Program-made: the position numbers and the translations under genes | Shown here: positions 40,946 to 49,639 of the stretch, piece by piece | How positions within the stretch are numbered: position 1 is the stretch's first letter | Layout: every line of letters begins with the position of its first letter | DNA from: JANMES01 sp038229715 | GTDB lineage: Bacteria > Planctomycetota > Phycisphaerae > Tepidisphaerales > Tepidisphaeraceae | Length of the DNA: 64,000 nt | Direction of reading: 5' to 3' | Assembly (NCBI GenBank): GCA_038229715.1 | Contig: JBBROD010000014.1 | Location: 1 to 64,000 of the forward strand | Notes under the pieces: model-generated | Seen by the model: the letters and a program-made list of their open reading frames with translations, nothing else | Databases searched by the model: none | What the model was told of the DNA's origin: nothing

Positions 40946-41181
40946 GCGACAGCAGGCGTTTCGGGAAGCGGAAGGTCTTCCTGAACTGCGGCGGCGGCAA
41001 ACGCGATCGCGGCGTGTACTTGGCTTTCTGTGACAGTCGGAAAACTCTTGACGATCTGCTCGACCGAATCGCCATCGGCAAGTGAAGCCAAAACTGTTCT
41101 GAGCGTGACGCGCGTCCCCCTGAACACGGGCTGGCCGCCACAAATTGCAGGGTCGCTGTGGATGACATCGGGGAGCGTCAC
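40942..41181 (-). CDS. DUF433 antitoxin-like protein
   Basis: A 79-residue protein with IHSDPAICGGQPVFRGTRVT and TVLASLADGDSVEQIVKSFP, the DUF433 signature: a small helix-turn-helix-like domain commonly encoded just before a DUF5615 protein. It is the first gene of the pair and probably neutralises the partner and autoregulates (family inference). Next to it lies a chimeric gene scar (41229-41396), showing that this spot has been rearranged. Confidence 0.85.
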   Translation of the reverse strand: MTLPDVIHSDPAICGGQPVFRGTRVTLRTVLASLADGDSVEQIVKSFPTVTESQVHAAIAFAAAAVQEDLPLPETPAVA

Positions 41182-41228
41182 GCTTGGATTTTACCACGGA
41201 GATGACCAAGTTGCATCTTGAATTGACG

Positions 41229-41312
41229 TTATTTTCGCTTGATCCCCATCGCCTTGCAGTGGAACGCGATTGTCTCGCGGATGTGCATATCCCAATAATT
41301 CCAATCGTGACC
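41229..41312 (-). pseudogene. C-terminal fragment of an esterase paralogue
   Basis: Read on the minus strand, the last 27 codons encode GHDWNYWDMHIRETIAFHCK followed by AMGIKRK and a stop. This matches the C-terminus of the intact esterase at 42318-43067 (HNWDYWDLHIREAITFHCKA MGIRKK), with only a few substitutions. The rest of the paralogue is missing. It was probably left by a tandem duplication followed by deletion. Confidence 0.8.
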
Positions 41313-41396
41313 GGCGACAAGGATTTGCTGTCGATCGGGCCGTTTCAATCCACATCGATTCTTACACCGAGAGCGTTCTACGACCGTCTAAAATAG
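41304..41396 (+). pseudogene. C-terminal fragment of a PIN-family toxin (COG1569-like)
   Basis: The plus strand encodes IVTGDKDLLSIGPFQSTSIL followed by TPRAFYDRLK and a stop. This is the conserved end of PIN-domain toxins (TGDxDLLxL...ILTPxxFxxxL). No N-terminal part is present: the sequence before it is the antisense of the esterase fragment. The two remnants meet at about 41304-41312. Confidence 0.7.
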
Positions 41397-41493
41397 CCGG
41401 CGGTACTCCTTTTATTGCCCGACTCGGACTTCACCAACTTCAGTCGTATCATCCATGTGCGTCGCCGTTCTGCGATTCACGATTGCATAAGAT

Positions 41494-42309
41494 TTACTTC
41501 CGCCCGACCACGATCCCGACTTTTCGCCAATCCCGTTCGAAGTCTTCGATCGATTCGCGCGTGCGGCCGTTGAGCGGGTCGCCGATGATCAACTCGTTCC
41601 CCTCTACTTTCAGCACGGTCACATAGTGATCGACAACGAACTGGTAATTGATCAGTGCAATCACCGGTCGATCGCGCGGCAGATCGGCGGCGGATTGGAA
41701 TGCTCGGTACTCGCAGATTAAACCTTCGTTCCCGTATCGCTCCTGCAACACGCCGGCCAGCACGTCGGGCTCGGTGCCAGTGCTGCGGCTGGTGTGGGCG
41801 AGCAGGGCGATGTCTTTTTCCTCCGCTGCGATACCTATCGCACGAAGCGCCGTGACTGCAGCGGCTGGGCCGCAGGTGTAGTCGGTGGATTGGCGACACA
41901 CGCCCTTCGCGTCGATCTGCGTAACCAAGGACGACATCAGCGGCCGCTGAATCCAGGGCATCAGGAACGGCAGCACTGCCGCCTGCATGATAAACATCGC
42001 AACGAACGCGCCACATATCCACCGCATCCGGCGGCTAGGCAGCCGCGCGATCGGGGTCGTCATCAGCATCGCCGCGAGCGGGCCGACAAGTGCAAACTCC
42101 GTTCGTCCAGCGACCAACCACTTGAACGGCGGATGAAATCCAAGCACGTAAAACCGTCGGGGCAGTCCGATGATTAGAATCAGTAGAAGCGGAATGAAGA
42201 ATCCAACGAGCCACGCTTTGGTCGTCCGCCGGGCGAACCAAAGCCCAGCGGCCGCACCTGCGAGTGCGAGCACAACTACGCCGAGTGTTTGAAGTATTTC
42301 AACGGGCAT
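41494..42309 (-). CDS. Membrane-anchored C39-like cysteine peptidase
   Basis: 271 residues. Four or so N-terminal hydrophobic helices (ILQTLGVVVLALAGAAAGLW, WLVGFFIPLLLILIIGL, FALVGPLAAMLMTTP, GAFVAMFIMQAAVLPFLMPW) precede a papain-like domain. STDYTCGPAAAVTALRAIGI carries the catalytic Cys, and NYQFVVDHYVTVLKVEGNEL followed by IIGDPLNG supplies the His and Asp. This is the Peptidase_C39-like pattern; classical C39 domains process double-glycine leaders but are fused to ABC transporters, which is not the case here. ATG 42309 is chosen because the upstream extension is antisense-like. It begins 8 bp after the esterase stop, so the two form an operon. Confidence 0.75.
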   Translation of the reverse strand: MPVEILQTLGVVVLALAGAAAGLWFARRTTKAWLVGFFIPLLLILIIGLPRRFYVLGFHPPFKWLVAGRTEFALVGPLAAMLMTTPIARLPSRRMRWICGAFVAMFIMQAAVLPFLMPWIQRPLMSSLVTQIDAKGVCRQSTDYTCGPAAAVTALRAIGIAAEEKDIALLAHTSRSTGTEPDVLAGVLQERYGNEGLICEYRAFQSAADLPRDRPVIALINYQFVVDHYVTVLKVEGNELIIGDPLNGRTRESIEDFERDWRKVGIVVGRK

Positions 42310-42317
42310 TGCCTCAA

Positions 42318-43067
42318 TTACTTTTTGCGAATCCCCATCGCCTTGCAGTGGAACGTGATCGCCTCGCGGATGTGCAGATCCCAGTAATCCCAGTTGTGAG
42401 CGCCGGGGAATTCTGCGTATTCGTGCGGCACGCGGAGCTGGTCCAGCTTCGCGTGCATTTCGCGATTGTCGGCCAGCAGGAAGTCTTCTGTGCCGCAATC
42501 GAAAAAGAGTTTGGGGAGTTTGTTGCGCCGCTTGGCGGTTTTGGCCAGGCCGAGCAGGTCGTGCGGGCTGCCGGGGCGATACTTTCCGAAGACGCGGGCG
42601 AATTCGCCGGCATGAGCGCTCCCGCGTTTTTGTTGATCCGCCAGCACCGCGCCGCTGTGGCTGTTGGCGCTGACGTATCGGCCGGCGTAACCCAGCGCGA
42701 TGCGCATCGCGCCGTAACCGCCCATCGAGAGCCCGCCGATGCATCGCGCTTTGCCGCTGGTTTTGGCGTGGAAGGTGGATTCGATGATCGCCGGCAATTC
42801 CTCGCCGAAGTGCTTGCCGTACGCGGGGCCGGCGTGTTGATCGGTGTAGAACCCGCGATGCCCGTCGGGCATCACCACGATCAGCGGCAGGCCTGCGACG
42901 TACGACTCGATCCGCGTTCGGCTGTGCCAGATCGTATGGTCGTCACTCAGCCCGTGCAGCAGGTAGAAGACGGGAAACGGGCCTTTCCCGCGGTCGGGCG
43001 TGATGACGTAAGCCGCCGACTGCTTGCCGATGACATCGCTGCGGAAGTGAAAGTCGATGAATGCCAT
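42318..43067 (-). CDS. Esterase D/S-formylglutathione-hydrolase-like alpha/beta hydrolase
   Basis: A 249-residue hydrolase. The nucleophile elbow GGLSMGGYGA, the oxyanion segment FYLLHGLSDDHTIWHSRTRI and the C-terminal catalytic His region FPGAHNWDYWDLHI are visible, with an Asp near DCGTEDFLL. The start MAFIDFHFRSDVIGKQSAAY at 43067 is preferred; an extension would cross into the divergent MFS promoter. Such enzymes hydrolyse carboxylic esters; the substrate is unknown. It starts 61 bp from the divergent MFS gene. A C-terminal copy fragment is found 1 kb away at 41229-41312. Confidence 0.85.
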   Translation of the reverse strand: MAFIDFHFRSDVIGKQSAAYVITPDRGKGPFPVFYLLHGLSDDHTIWHSRTRIESYVAGLPLIVVMPDGHRGFYTDQHAGPAYGKHFGEELPAIIESTFHAKTSGKARCIGGLSMGGYGAMRIALGYAGRYVSANSHSGAVLADQQKRGSAHAGEFARVFGKYRPGSPHDLLGLAKTAKRRNKLPKLFFDCGTEDFLLADNREMHAKLDQLRVPHEYAEFPGAHNWDYWDLHIREAITFHCKAMGIRKK

Positions 43068-43128
43068 AAGTGGGCGGATTGTAAGAGGCGGGCGGTCATA
43101 TACAATCACCGCCTGCCAGGGAGAAGTA

Positions 43129-44661
43129 GTGGGTGCTGTTTTACAATCCGCCGTCGCGAAGGATCGCGCTGTTCCGATCGAGGTTTTGCCGGTCGCCGGG
43201 TCGTCGTCTCCCAAAGGCAAATCCCTTCGCAAAGCAATGGCGACGGTCACCGTTGCATGGCTGTTCGGCTCGGTCTGGTCGGTGGCGATCAGCGGCACGC
43301 CGCTCACGCTGTTCGCCCGCGGGCTTAACGCGACGAACTTCGAGTTCGGCCTGCTGGCGGCGATGCCGTTCCTGGCTTCGTTCCTATCACTTCCCGCGAG
43401 TCTGCTCAGCGAGCGCACCGGCCAACGCAAACACATCTTCCTGTGGAGCCTGTTTCCCAACCGCCTGCTGTGGATCGCGATCCCAATCGTTCCACTGGCG
43501 ATCCTGCACTACCGCGGCGCCGCCGGCGGGAGAATGGCGATGGTTTCGTTCCTCGTCCTGCTCTTCGCGATGCACACCGGCCAAGCCATCGGCGCACCCG
43601 CGTGGACGAGTTGGATGGGCGACTTGGTCCCCGACCGCATCCGCGGCCGGTATTTTTGCCGGCGGCGGCAGTGGGGCATCGTCTCGATCATCCCGGCTGC
43701 CATCCTTGTCGGCTATGTGCTCGATCGGTACGCCAACGGGTCAGCGATGCAGTCGATGAGCGTGGTTGCGATGATCTTCATGATCGCCGCGGTCTTCGGC
43801 TGTGCCGACATCGGGATGTTCTTCGCTGTTCCGTCGATCCCCAAAGCACCGCAGCGGGGCACGACGCTGATTCGCTCGCTCAAAGAGCCACTGCACAACA
43901 AGCAGTTTATGTGGTTTGCGGTGTTCATCGGGCTGATGATGTTCGCCGTCGCGTCGCAGGGGCAGTTTGTAACGCTATACCTGACGCAGAAACTGGGGAT
44001 CGCCAACCTGATGGCGCAATTCATGCTGCTCGTCGCGCCGCTGCTGGCGCAACTCGTGATGCTGCCCGTCTGGGGGCTGATGGCCGACCGCGTGGGGAAA
44101 AAGCCGATGCTGGCGATCGGTACGCTCAGTCTTGTGCCCATCGGGCTGGGGTGGATTTTCGTCAGCAAGGATGCGGTCTGGCTCGGTTTCGCGCTGTCAA
44201 TGCTCGGGGCTGCAATGTGGGCGGCGCTGGAGATTGCGAATTTCAATCTCGTGCTCGAGATGAGTTCCGACGACGACGGCCGCACCGGCGGGACCAGCTA
44301 CGTCGCGATCAACAGCGTCATCATCAACCTCTCCGGCTGCGCGGGTGGATTGGTGTTCGGGCTGATCGCCCAATGGCTGAAGGACTGGACCTGGCAGCCG
44401 ATCGCGTCGATCCGCCCGGCGACGTTTTACGACGTGCTGTTCGTCAGCAGCGCCCTGCTGCGCCTGCTGGCCGCCGTCGCGCTCTTGCCGCTGATCGTCG
44501 AACCGACGGCCAAACCCACGCGCGAAGCGCTGCGGTTTATGACCGCTAACATCTATAACAACTTGTTCAATGCCATGATGCAGCCGGTGCGCATGCTGCG
44601 CGTCGGGAAGAAGGAATCGTATCCAGAAGCGGATGAGATTCGTGCGCTGAAAAAGCGATAG
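43129..44661 (+). CDS. Major facilitator superfamily transporter
   Basis: A 510-residue membrane protein with about 12 helices. GTG 43129 is proposed as the start because AGGGAG lies 7 nt upstream; an ATG at 43057 would overlap the divergent esterase start. An MFS-type loop is seen between helices 2 and 3 (LLSERTGQRKHIFLW), and a second loop LMADRVGKKPMLAIGTLSLV follows the central linker. The central loop is short. No substrate-specific motif is recognised. It faces a gene-free repeat region on its 3' side. Confidence 0.82.
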   Translation: MGAVLQSAVAKDRAVPIEVLPVAGSSSPKGKSLRKAMATVTVAWLFGSVWSVAISGTPLTLFARGLNATNFEFGLLAAMPFLASFLSLPASLLSERTGQRKHIFLWSLFPNRLLWIAIPIVPLAILHYRGAAGGRMAMVSFLVLLFAMHTGQAIGAPAWTSWMGDLVPDRIRGRYFCRRRQWGIVSIIPAAILVGYVLDRYANGSAMQSMSVVAMIFMIAAVFGCADIGMFFAVPSIPKAPQRGTTLIRSLKEPLHNKQFMWFAVFIGLMMFAVASQGQFVTLYLTQKLGIANLMAQFMLLVAPLLAQLVMLPVWGLMADRVGKKPMLAIGTLSLVPIGLGWIFVSKDAVWLGFALSMLGAAMWAALEIANFNLVLEMSSDDDGRTGGTSYVAINSVIINLSGCAGGLVFGLIAQWLKDWTWQPIASIRPATFYDVLFVSSALLRLLAAVALLPLIVEPTAKPTREALRFMTANIYNNLFNAMMQPVRMLRVGKKESYPEADEIRALKKR

Positions 44662-44663
44662 TA

Positions 44664-44800
44664 GGTCAGTCAGAAAACTCAACCGTACCACGGGCCTCCG
44701 GCCCGTGCCGATCGAGTCAGTCCTTCGGAAAATTTGACCTCGCAGACATTCCTGCGTCGCCCGCACGGGCCGGCGTCCCGTGGTACGGTCGAGTTTCCGT
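44664..44800. repeat. R1 palindromic element, copy 2 (loop type B)
   Basis: It starts 3 bp after the MFS stop codon with GGTCAGTCAGAAAACTCAAC, then the arms CCGTACCACGGGCCTCCGG and CCGGCGTCCCGTGGTACGG. The loop differs from copies 1 and 3 and contains ATCGAGTCAGTCCTTCGG and TTTGACCTCGCAGACATTCC, which recur in reverse complement in copy 4 (60760-60868). Confidence 0.85.
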
Positions 44801-45397
44801 CTAATGCAATCCCCAGCATTTGAAACCGGCCCATCACCGAAAAAATATTGAGTTGTCACTCGAGCTGCCACAAAAACGCACGATCGGGAACCACCCCTGA
44901 CACGCGATCGTGCGGCACGAAAAATGCGTTAATTGAATTAAGAATTAAACAGGCAGGGAATCATCAAGGGCCATTGAAAACCCCCGGGCAAGCGTGTCGC
45001 CTAGCCGACCGTCGGCCAGGCGACACCGCCCGTGGGAACCAACCGCGCTCCATGATTTAGAGTGACTCTCGAGGCCACTCATCATCGTCACCTTGACGAC
45101 GACAAACACCTCTAGGCAACGCCCGTGCCAGAACCCAACGCGCGGGGATTATTTTCGGGGCAGCCGAATTTGCGGCCAATTTCACGCCCTTTGCAAGCCG
45201 GGCGTTTGTGGCCCCATCGGCGTGCCCATTTTTGATGCACACTTGTTCACCAAACGACGATCGGACGCATAAGAATCGAGCAGGTGTCGAAGGCGAGACA
45301 TCAAATTACCCCAGACCCGTTGGCGTCTTTCGGCATTCATTCCACATGACAAGCGCATTCAGCCTGGAATGGGTGTTTTTATCCAATGGATGGTAGT
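44801..45397. other. Gene-free region with two strong hairpins
   Basis: About 600 bp between R1 copies 2 and 3 without a credible gene. It holds two inverted repeats: CGCACGATCG/CGATCGTGCG at about 44875-44918, and GTGTCGCCTAGCCGA/TCGGCCAGGCGACAC at about 44994-45026, the latter with a 3-nt loop. No T-runs follow them. No known RNA family was recognised, and small open frames lack start signals. Confidence 0.45.
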
Positions 45398-45569
45398 GGG
45401 TTAGTTTTGAAAAACTCGACCGTACCACGGTCCTCCGGCCCGTGCCGGTGGCGCGCGAACCTGAGAAAATGAAAGTCCTTGCCTATTCCGAATCGCCCGC
45501 ACGGGCCGGAGGCCCGTGGTACGGTCGAGTGCTCCGAGCAATGCGTTGCATCACATTTCAGACTGACCC
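45398..45569. repeat. R1 palindromic element, copy 3 (loop type A)
   Basis: 172 bp, nearly identical to copy 1 along the whole length, including the loop words GGCGCGCGAACCTGAGAAAA and CTATTCCGAATCGCCC and the outer word CAATGCGTTGCAT. Termini are GGGTTAGTTTTGA and TCAGACTGACCC. Confidence 0.85.
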
Positions 45570-45605
45570 GCTTCCTGATGGATTGAGAGCTCGTCTCAAA
45601 AGCCG

Positions 45606-46781
45606 TTAAGGCTGAAGTCGCTTCCGGTTTCCCAGAAGGCCGCTCAGCGTTCGCAGCATTAAGGTTCTTAAAGGTCGCAACTTAGGAAATGTCGGCAGGG
45701 CGATATCTCGGCCCCAGCCTAAGATCGGGAGCGACGATTGGAAAAACGGGGCGATCGCAAACGTCACCGCGCCGTACTCCCGCAATACCCGCCGACGGCG
45801 TTGTTCGTAGCAAGCCAAAGCCGTATCGAGCGAAGCCGTTCCGGCTATCGAAATGCACAGTTCGCGGGCATCGCTGAGCGCGAGATTCACGCCTTGACCC
45901 AGATGTGGACTCATCGCGTGGGCGGCGTCGCCGATGAAGACGACTCGCCCCGTTCGCCAGCGGCTCATCCAAGTGTGCTGGTAGCGCACGAACTTCACCT
46001 GATCGAAGTGACGCACGTCGTCGAACATCGGCTTGGCTTCGGGTTGCAGGCTCAGCACTTCGTCGCGCCATGCGTCCGATCCGCGCGACCAAAGCGCGTC
46101 GCGATCGCGCTGGTGCAACCCCCAGAAGAGGCTGCACCGCCCGCCGCCCATCGGGAGCAGGCCGCAGATTTGGCGCGTGCCTCGCGTCACTTGTCGGAGT
46201 TGCCCGCGCACGCCGTCGTTTCGGCCGACGACCCAGATCGCGCCATGGCCGTACGGCATCGACCATTGACGGATGTTCGCCGACTGCCGCAGACGCGACC
46301 GCGCCCCGTCGGCGGCGATCATCAGATCGAACGCCCCGAGCGACCGCTCGCCGTCATCCAGCGGCGTGACTTGATCGGCGTCCTGCCGGAACGAGACGAC
46401 CGGCTGCATCAGCCGCAACGTCACACTGGCCGACAGCATCGCACGGTGCAGCACGGTGAACAAATCGCCGCGATGCAACCCGTAGCTGACGCAGCCGGCG
46501 TACAGATCGGCGTACCTCAGCCGGACCAACTCGTTTCCGCGGTGGGTGGTGGCGTGAATCTCCTCGATCCGCTCGGCGCCGGCGACGACTTCGTTGAGCA
46601 ACCCCATCTCCCGCAACACCGCCTGCCCTGACGGCTGCAGCAGAATCCCCGCCCCGGCTGGCCCGACACGCTCCGACTGCTCGAACAGCGTCACGCGGTG
46701 CCCCTGCCGAGCCAGCAGCGTCGCCACCGTAGCGCCAGCAACGCCGCAACCAACGACGGCGATGTTGTGTCCCCTTGGCAT
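45606..46781 (-). CDS. FAD-dependent monooxygenase (UbiH/PHBH-like)
   Basis: A 391-residue flavoprotein. The N-terminal dinucleotide-binding motif is NIAVVGCGVAGATVATLLAR. A second FAD motif, VVFIGDAAHAMSPHLGQGVN followed by LALSDA, appears at about 280-305. The intermediate motif LMIAADGARSRLRQ (the DG box) completes the set expected for group A aromatic hydroxylases. Such enzymes hydroxylate aromatic, quinone or polyketide substrates using NAD(P)H; which one cannot be told. ATG 46781 is chosen since the upstream extension is Arg/Ser-rich and non-homologous. It is divergent from the zinc-ribbon gene. Confidence 0.85.
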   Translation of the reverse strand: MPRGHNIAVVGCGVAGATVATLLARQGHRVTLFEQSERVGPAGAGILLQPSGQAVLREMGLLNEVVAGAERIEEIHATTHRGNELVRLRYADLYAGCVSYGLHRGDLFTVLHRAMLSASVTLRLMQPVVSFRQDADQVTPLDDGERSLGAFDLMIAADGARSRLRQSANIRQWSMPYGHGAIWVVGRNDGVRGQLRQVTRGTRQICGLLPMGGGRCSLFWGLHQRDRDALWSRGSDAWRDEVLSLQPEAKPMFDDVRHFDQVKFVRYQHTWMSRWRTGRVVFIGDAAHAMSPHLGQGVNLALSDARELCISIAGTASLDTALACYEQRRRRVLREYGAVTFAIAPFFQSSLPILGWGRDIALPTFPKLRPLRTLMLRTLSGLLGNRKRLQP

Positions 46782-46867
46782 GTGATGAAGTTGTCGCCGG
46801 GAGAGTGAAGCGCGTCCAGTTTCGCGCGTGCTGAAACTTGCGGGCGATTGCCGGTATGATCGGGCGG

Positions 46868-47404
46868 ATGAAGCGGGTCGCCCACTACGTGTTGCTGCTC
46901 CTCTCGCTTCTGTGCAGTATGACGATCGCTTACCTTTGGATTCGCAACGATCAGTACTCCGACCACGCGGATTACTATTCAAGCATCGCCATGTCGCAAC
47001 GCACCAAGTATGTATCTATCCATTCAGCTAACGGCAGCGTTGAACTGCGTTGCGGAGTCGCGACGTTCACACCGGAGTGGCAAGGATGGTCCGTCCATTC
47101 GTGGACAAGTATGGAAGACGGACCGGGGCGGCAGACTGCTACAGACTACTTGCAGCGATTCCGCAGGATCACGTTCGTCGGTTTCGGCTTCAAGCTTGAT
47201 AAAGAAGATTACTTTGTTGCCTTGCCATATTGGTTTCTGATGTCGTTGGTACTTGCTCTGCCGATTTGGGAACTGGCAAGATGGCGAAAGATTCGCCGTC
47301 GCCGGGCGAAGGGTCTCTGCCTGCAATGCGGCTACGACCTCCGCGCCTCCTCCGGCCGCTGCCCGGAATGCGGGTTGCCGATCCCGCCGGGCGTAGCTGC
47401 TTGA
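46868..47404 (+). CDS. Membrane protein with C-terminal planctomycete-type zinc ribbon
   Basis: 178 residues. It has an N-terminal hydrophobic helix (VLLLLSLLCSMTIAYLWI), an extracytoplasmic region of about 90 residues, a second helix (FVALPYWFLMSLVLALPIWE) and then a basic linker leading to CLQCGYDLRASSGRCPECG, a four-Cys zinc ribbon. This overall layout is recurrent in Phycisphaerae genomes and is uncharacterised. ATG 46868 (MKRVAHYV) is chosen over a TTG 10 codons upstream. It is followed after 20 bp by a small membrane protein gene, possibly co-transcribed. Confidence 0.75.
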   Translation: MKRVAHYVLLLLSLLCSMTIAYLWIRNDQYSDHADYYSSIAMSQRTKYVSIHSANGSVELRCGVATFTPEWQGWSVHSWTSMEDGPGRQTATDYLQRFRRITFVGFGFKLDKEDYFVALPYWFLMSLVLALPIWELARWRKIRRRRAKGLCLQCGYDLRASSGRCPECGLPIPPGVAA

Positions 47405-47424
47405 ACTCTCCCCCGTTTCCCGCC

Positions 47425-47586
47425 ATGCTACTGCTTATGCGATTGGGATGGCTCAACACCACTTTTCGGGCGATCGTGATTCTGCTGCTGATCGCCGCGA
47501 TCCTCGGCATCACCACCGCCACGCTGTTCCCGGCTGTCTACCGGTCAGAGTGGTTTCAAAACAAGTACGTGCATCCCGCGAAGTAG
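47425..47586 (+). CDS. Small single-pass membrane protein
   Basis: 53 residues: MLLLMRLGWLNTTFRAIVIL, then LLIAAILGITTATLFPAVYR and a polar tail. It has one hydrophobic helix with positively charged residues before it, compatible with a membrane protein. It starts 20 bp after the zinc-ribbon gene and ends 27 bp before nadB, so it sits within a run of co-directional genes. Support is moderate because it is short and no Shine-Dalgarno is evident. An alternative ATG lies four codons downstream. Confidence 0.45.
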   Translation: MLLLMRLGWLNTTFRAIVILLLIAAILGITTATLFPAVYRSEWFQNKYVHPAK

Positions 47587-47613
47587 CCGCCGGGGCGATA
47601 TACTGATCCATCC

Positions 47614-49302
47614 ATGCTCGAATCGATCACCCAGCGTCGCTACCTGCTTCCGTTCAAAGCCGCCCGTCTGCCGCAGCAGTTTACGGATGTCCTCGTCATC
47701 GGCGGCGGGGTGGCAGGGCTTCGCGCGGCGATCGCGGCGGCGGACGCAGGCGTTGACGTGCTGCTGCTGACCAAGGACACCATCGACCAATCCAACACCT
47801 GGTACGCGCAGGGAGGCATCGCGGCGGTGCTGCAGCCGCTGGATTCTTACGAATCGCATGTGAACGACACGCTCAACGCCGGTGCGGGATTGTGCGACCG
47901 CCGGGCGGTTGACATCACCATCAAGGAAGGCCCGCAGCGCGTGCTTGAACTGCTCGCCTGGGGCGCGCGGTTCGATAAGAAGGAAGGCAACCCGCACGAT
48001 CTGGCCTTCACCCGCGAGGGCGGTCACAGCTTCGCCCGCATCGTCCACGCGTACGGCGACGCCACCGGCAAGGAGCTGGCGCAAACACTCATCAACACCG
48101 TCCGCTCGCGCGAGAGCGTGCGCATTAGCGAGAATAGTTTTGCGATCGACTTCATCACCGAAGACGACTCCGCTTCTCCCGGGGCCAATCGCTGTTTGGG
48201 CGTGATCGCGATGATCGACGGACAGGTCCGCATGATCTGGGCCAAGCGCACCATCCTCGCCAGCGGCGGGGCGGGGCAGCTATATCGCGAAAGCACCAAT
48301 CCCCCGATCGCGACGGCTGACGGGCACGCGATGGCGTACCGCGCGGGCGCGACGCTGAAAGACATGGAGATGGTGCAGTTTCATCCGACAACGCTTTATC
48401 TGGCCGGTGCCAGCCGCGCGCTGATTACTGAGGCGGTTCGCGGCGAAGAGGCGTACTTGGTGGATCGCAACGGCTATCGCTTCATGAAGGATTACGACCC
48501 CGCCGGCGAGCTTGCGCCGCGCGATATCGTCAGCCGGGCGATCGTCTCGCAGATCCACAAGACGCACTTCACGCACGTCTTCCTCGACGTGCGTCACTTA
48601 GCCGGCGAAAAATTCACCGCCCGCTTTCCGCAACTCGCCAAGCTGCTGAAAGATTTCGATATCGACCCGGCTAAGGAGTTAATCCCCGTCCATCCCGCGA
48701 TGCACTACATCATGGGCGGCGTCGACGCCGACGACTACGGCCAAACCAGCCTGCCCGGCCTGTACGCGATCGGCGAAGCCGCCTGCAGCGGCCTGCACGG
48801 CGCAAACCGGCTGGCGAGCAACTCGCTACTCGAAGGCCTCGCCTACGGCGCCCGCGCCGGCGCTCATGCGGCCGAGGCGTGCAGTGGGGAATTCAAATTC
48901 CCGATTCAACTCGAACACCGCGTCACGCCCAGCACAAAGACCGAGCTCGACATCGCCGACGTGCGCAACAGCCTGCGCAGCGTGATGTGGCGCAATGTCG
49001 GCATTGAGCGCGACGGCGCTCGCCTGGAAGAAACCCGCGAGATCATCAGCTTCTGGAGCCGGTACGTGATGGACAAGGTGTTCGATCCCAAAGTGCTCTC
49101 GCCGAAGGCGGTGGAAAACGGTTGGGAACTGCAGAACATGCTGACCGTCTGCACGCTGATCACGATCGCCGCGTACGCAAGAACCGAAAGCCGCGGCACG
49201 CATTACCGTCTCGATCACCCGCAGAAGGACGACCAGCACTGGCGGATGCACTTGCTGTGGAAACGTCCGATGGAAACGCCGATCCCGTCGCCGCTGCAAT
49301 AG
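47614..49302 (+). CDS. nadB: L-aspartate oxidase
   Basis: A 562-residue flavoprotein catalysing the first step of NAD biosynthesis, L-aspartate to iminoaspartate. It has FAD-binding DVLVIGGGVAGLRAAIAAAD near residue 25, the substrate-loop SNTWYAQGGIAAV, HPAMHYIMGGVDADDYGQTS and LYAIGEAACSGLHGANRLAS followed by NSLLEGL. The C-terminal helical domain contains RNVGIERDGARLEETREII. These are the marks that separate NadB from succinate dehydrogenase SdhA; the SNTxxAQGG and GLHGANR blocks fit NadB. Length (530-560) is normal. nadA and nadC are not adjacent. Confidence 0.93.
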   Translation: MLESITQRRYLLPFKAARLPQQFTDVLVIGGGVAGLRAAIAAADAGVDVLLLTKDTIDQSNTWYAQGGIAAVLQPLDSYESHVNDTLNAGAGLCDRRAVDITIKEGPQRVLELLAWGARFDKKEGNPHDLAFTREGGHSFARIVHAYGDATGKELAQTLINTVRSRESVRISENSFAIDFITEDDSASPGANRCLGVIAMIDGQVRMIWAKRTILASGGAGQLYRESTNPPIATADGHAMAYRAGATLKDMEMVQFHPTTLYLAGASRALITEAVRGEEAYLVDRNGYRFMKDYDPAGELAPRDIVSRAIVSQIHKTHFTHVFLDVRHLAGEKFTARFPQLAKLLKDFDIDPAKELIPVHPAMHYIMGGVDADDYGQTSLPGLYAIGEAACSGLHGANRLASNSLLEGLAYGARAGAHAAEACSGEFKFPIQLEHRVTPSTKTELDIADVRNSLRSVMWRNVGIERDGARLEETREIISFWSRYVMDKVFDPKVLSPKAVENGWELQNMLTVCTLITIAAYARTESRGTHYRLDHPQKDDQHWRMHLLWKRPMETPIPSPLQ

Positions 49303-49368
49303 GTCATTTCAGCATCGCCGCAGGTCTAACGCAGTGAGTAATTTGATGTAGCGTGCAAACGCATAATT

Positions 49369-49451
49369 CGTCATCCTGAGGTACACCGAAGGATCTCGAA
49401 TTGCGAGCGGCTTTCGACATTCGAGATCCTTCGGCGTACCTCAGGATGACG
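49369..49451. repeat. Palindrome of CGTCATCCTGAGGTAC type
   Basis: Left arm CGTCATCCTGAGGTACACCG then AAGGATCTCGAAT; right arm ATTCGAGATCCTTCGGCGTA then CCTCAGGATGACG: one mismatch over about 33 bp, with a 17-nt loop. It lies 66 bp after nadB. A second small direct repeat, AAAGGCGCGTTG twice, follows near 49480-49506. The rest of 49303-49639 holds no gene. Confidence 0.9.
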
Positions 49452-49639
49452 ACAAACGATCGGTATCACGCGACGTCAAAAGGCGCGTTGCTCGAAAGGC
49501 GCGTTGTACTGGCTGTGGCGTTGAGATCAGTTGCCGGTCAAAAAATTCTACTGCAAAAATGAAGGAAGAGATCACTCGCATGTGGATTTTGGACTATTCC
49601 ACGTTTCGATTGCTAGCGGAGTTTTAGCAAGATGACGAC

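Noticed and set aside
44848..45060. 70-codon plus-strand frame in the gene-free region
   Set aside because: Spans strong hairpins, has no start signal and no recognisable domain.
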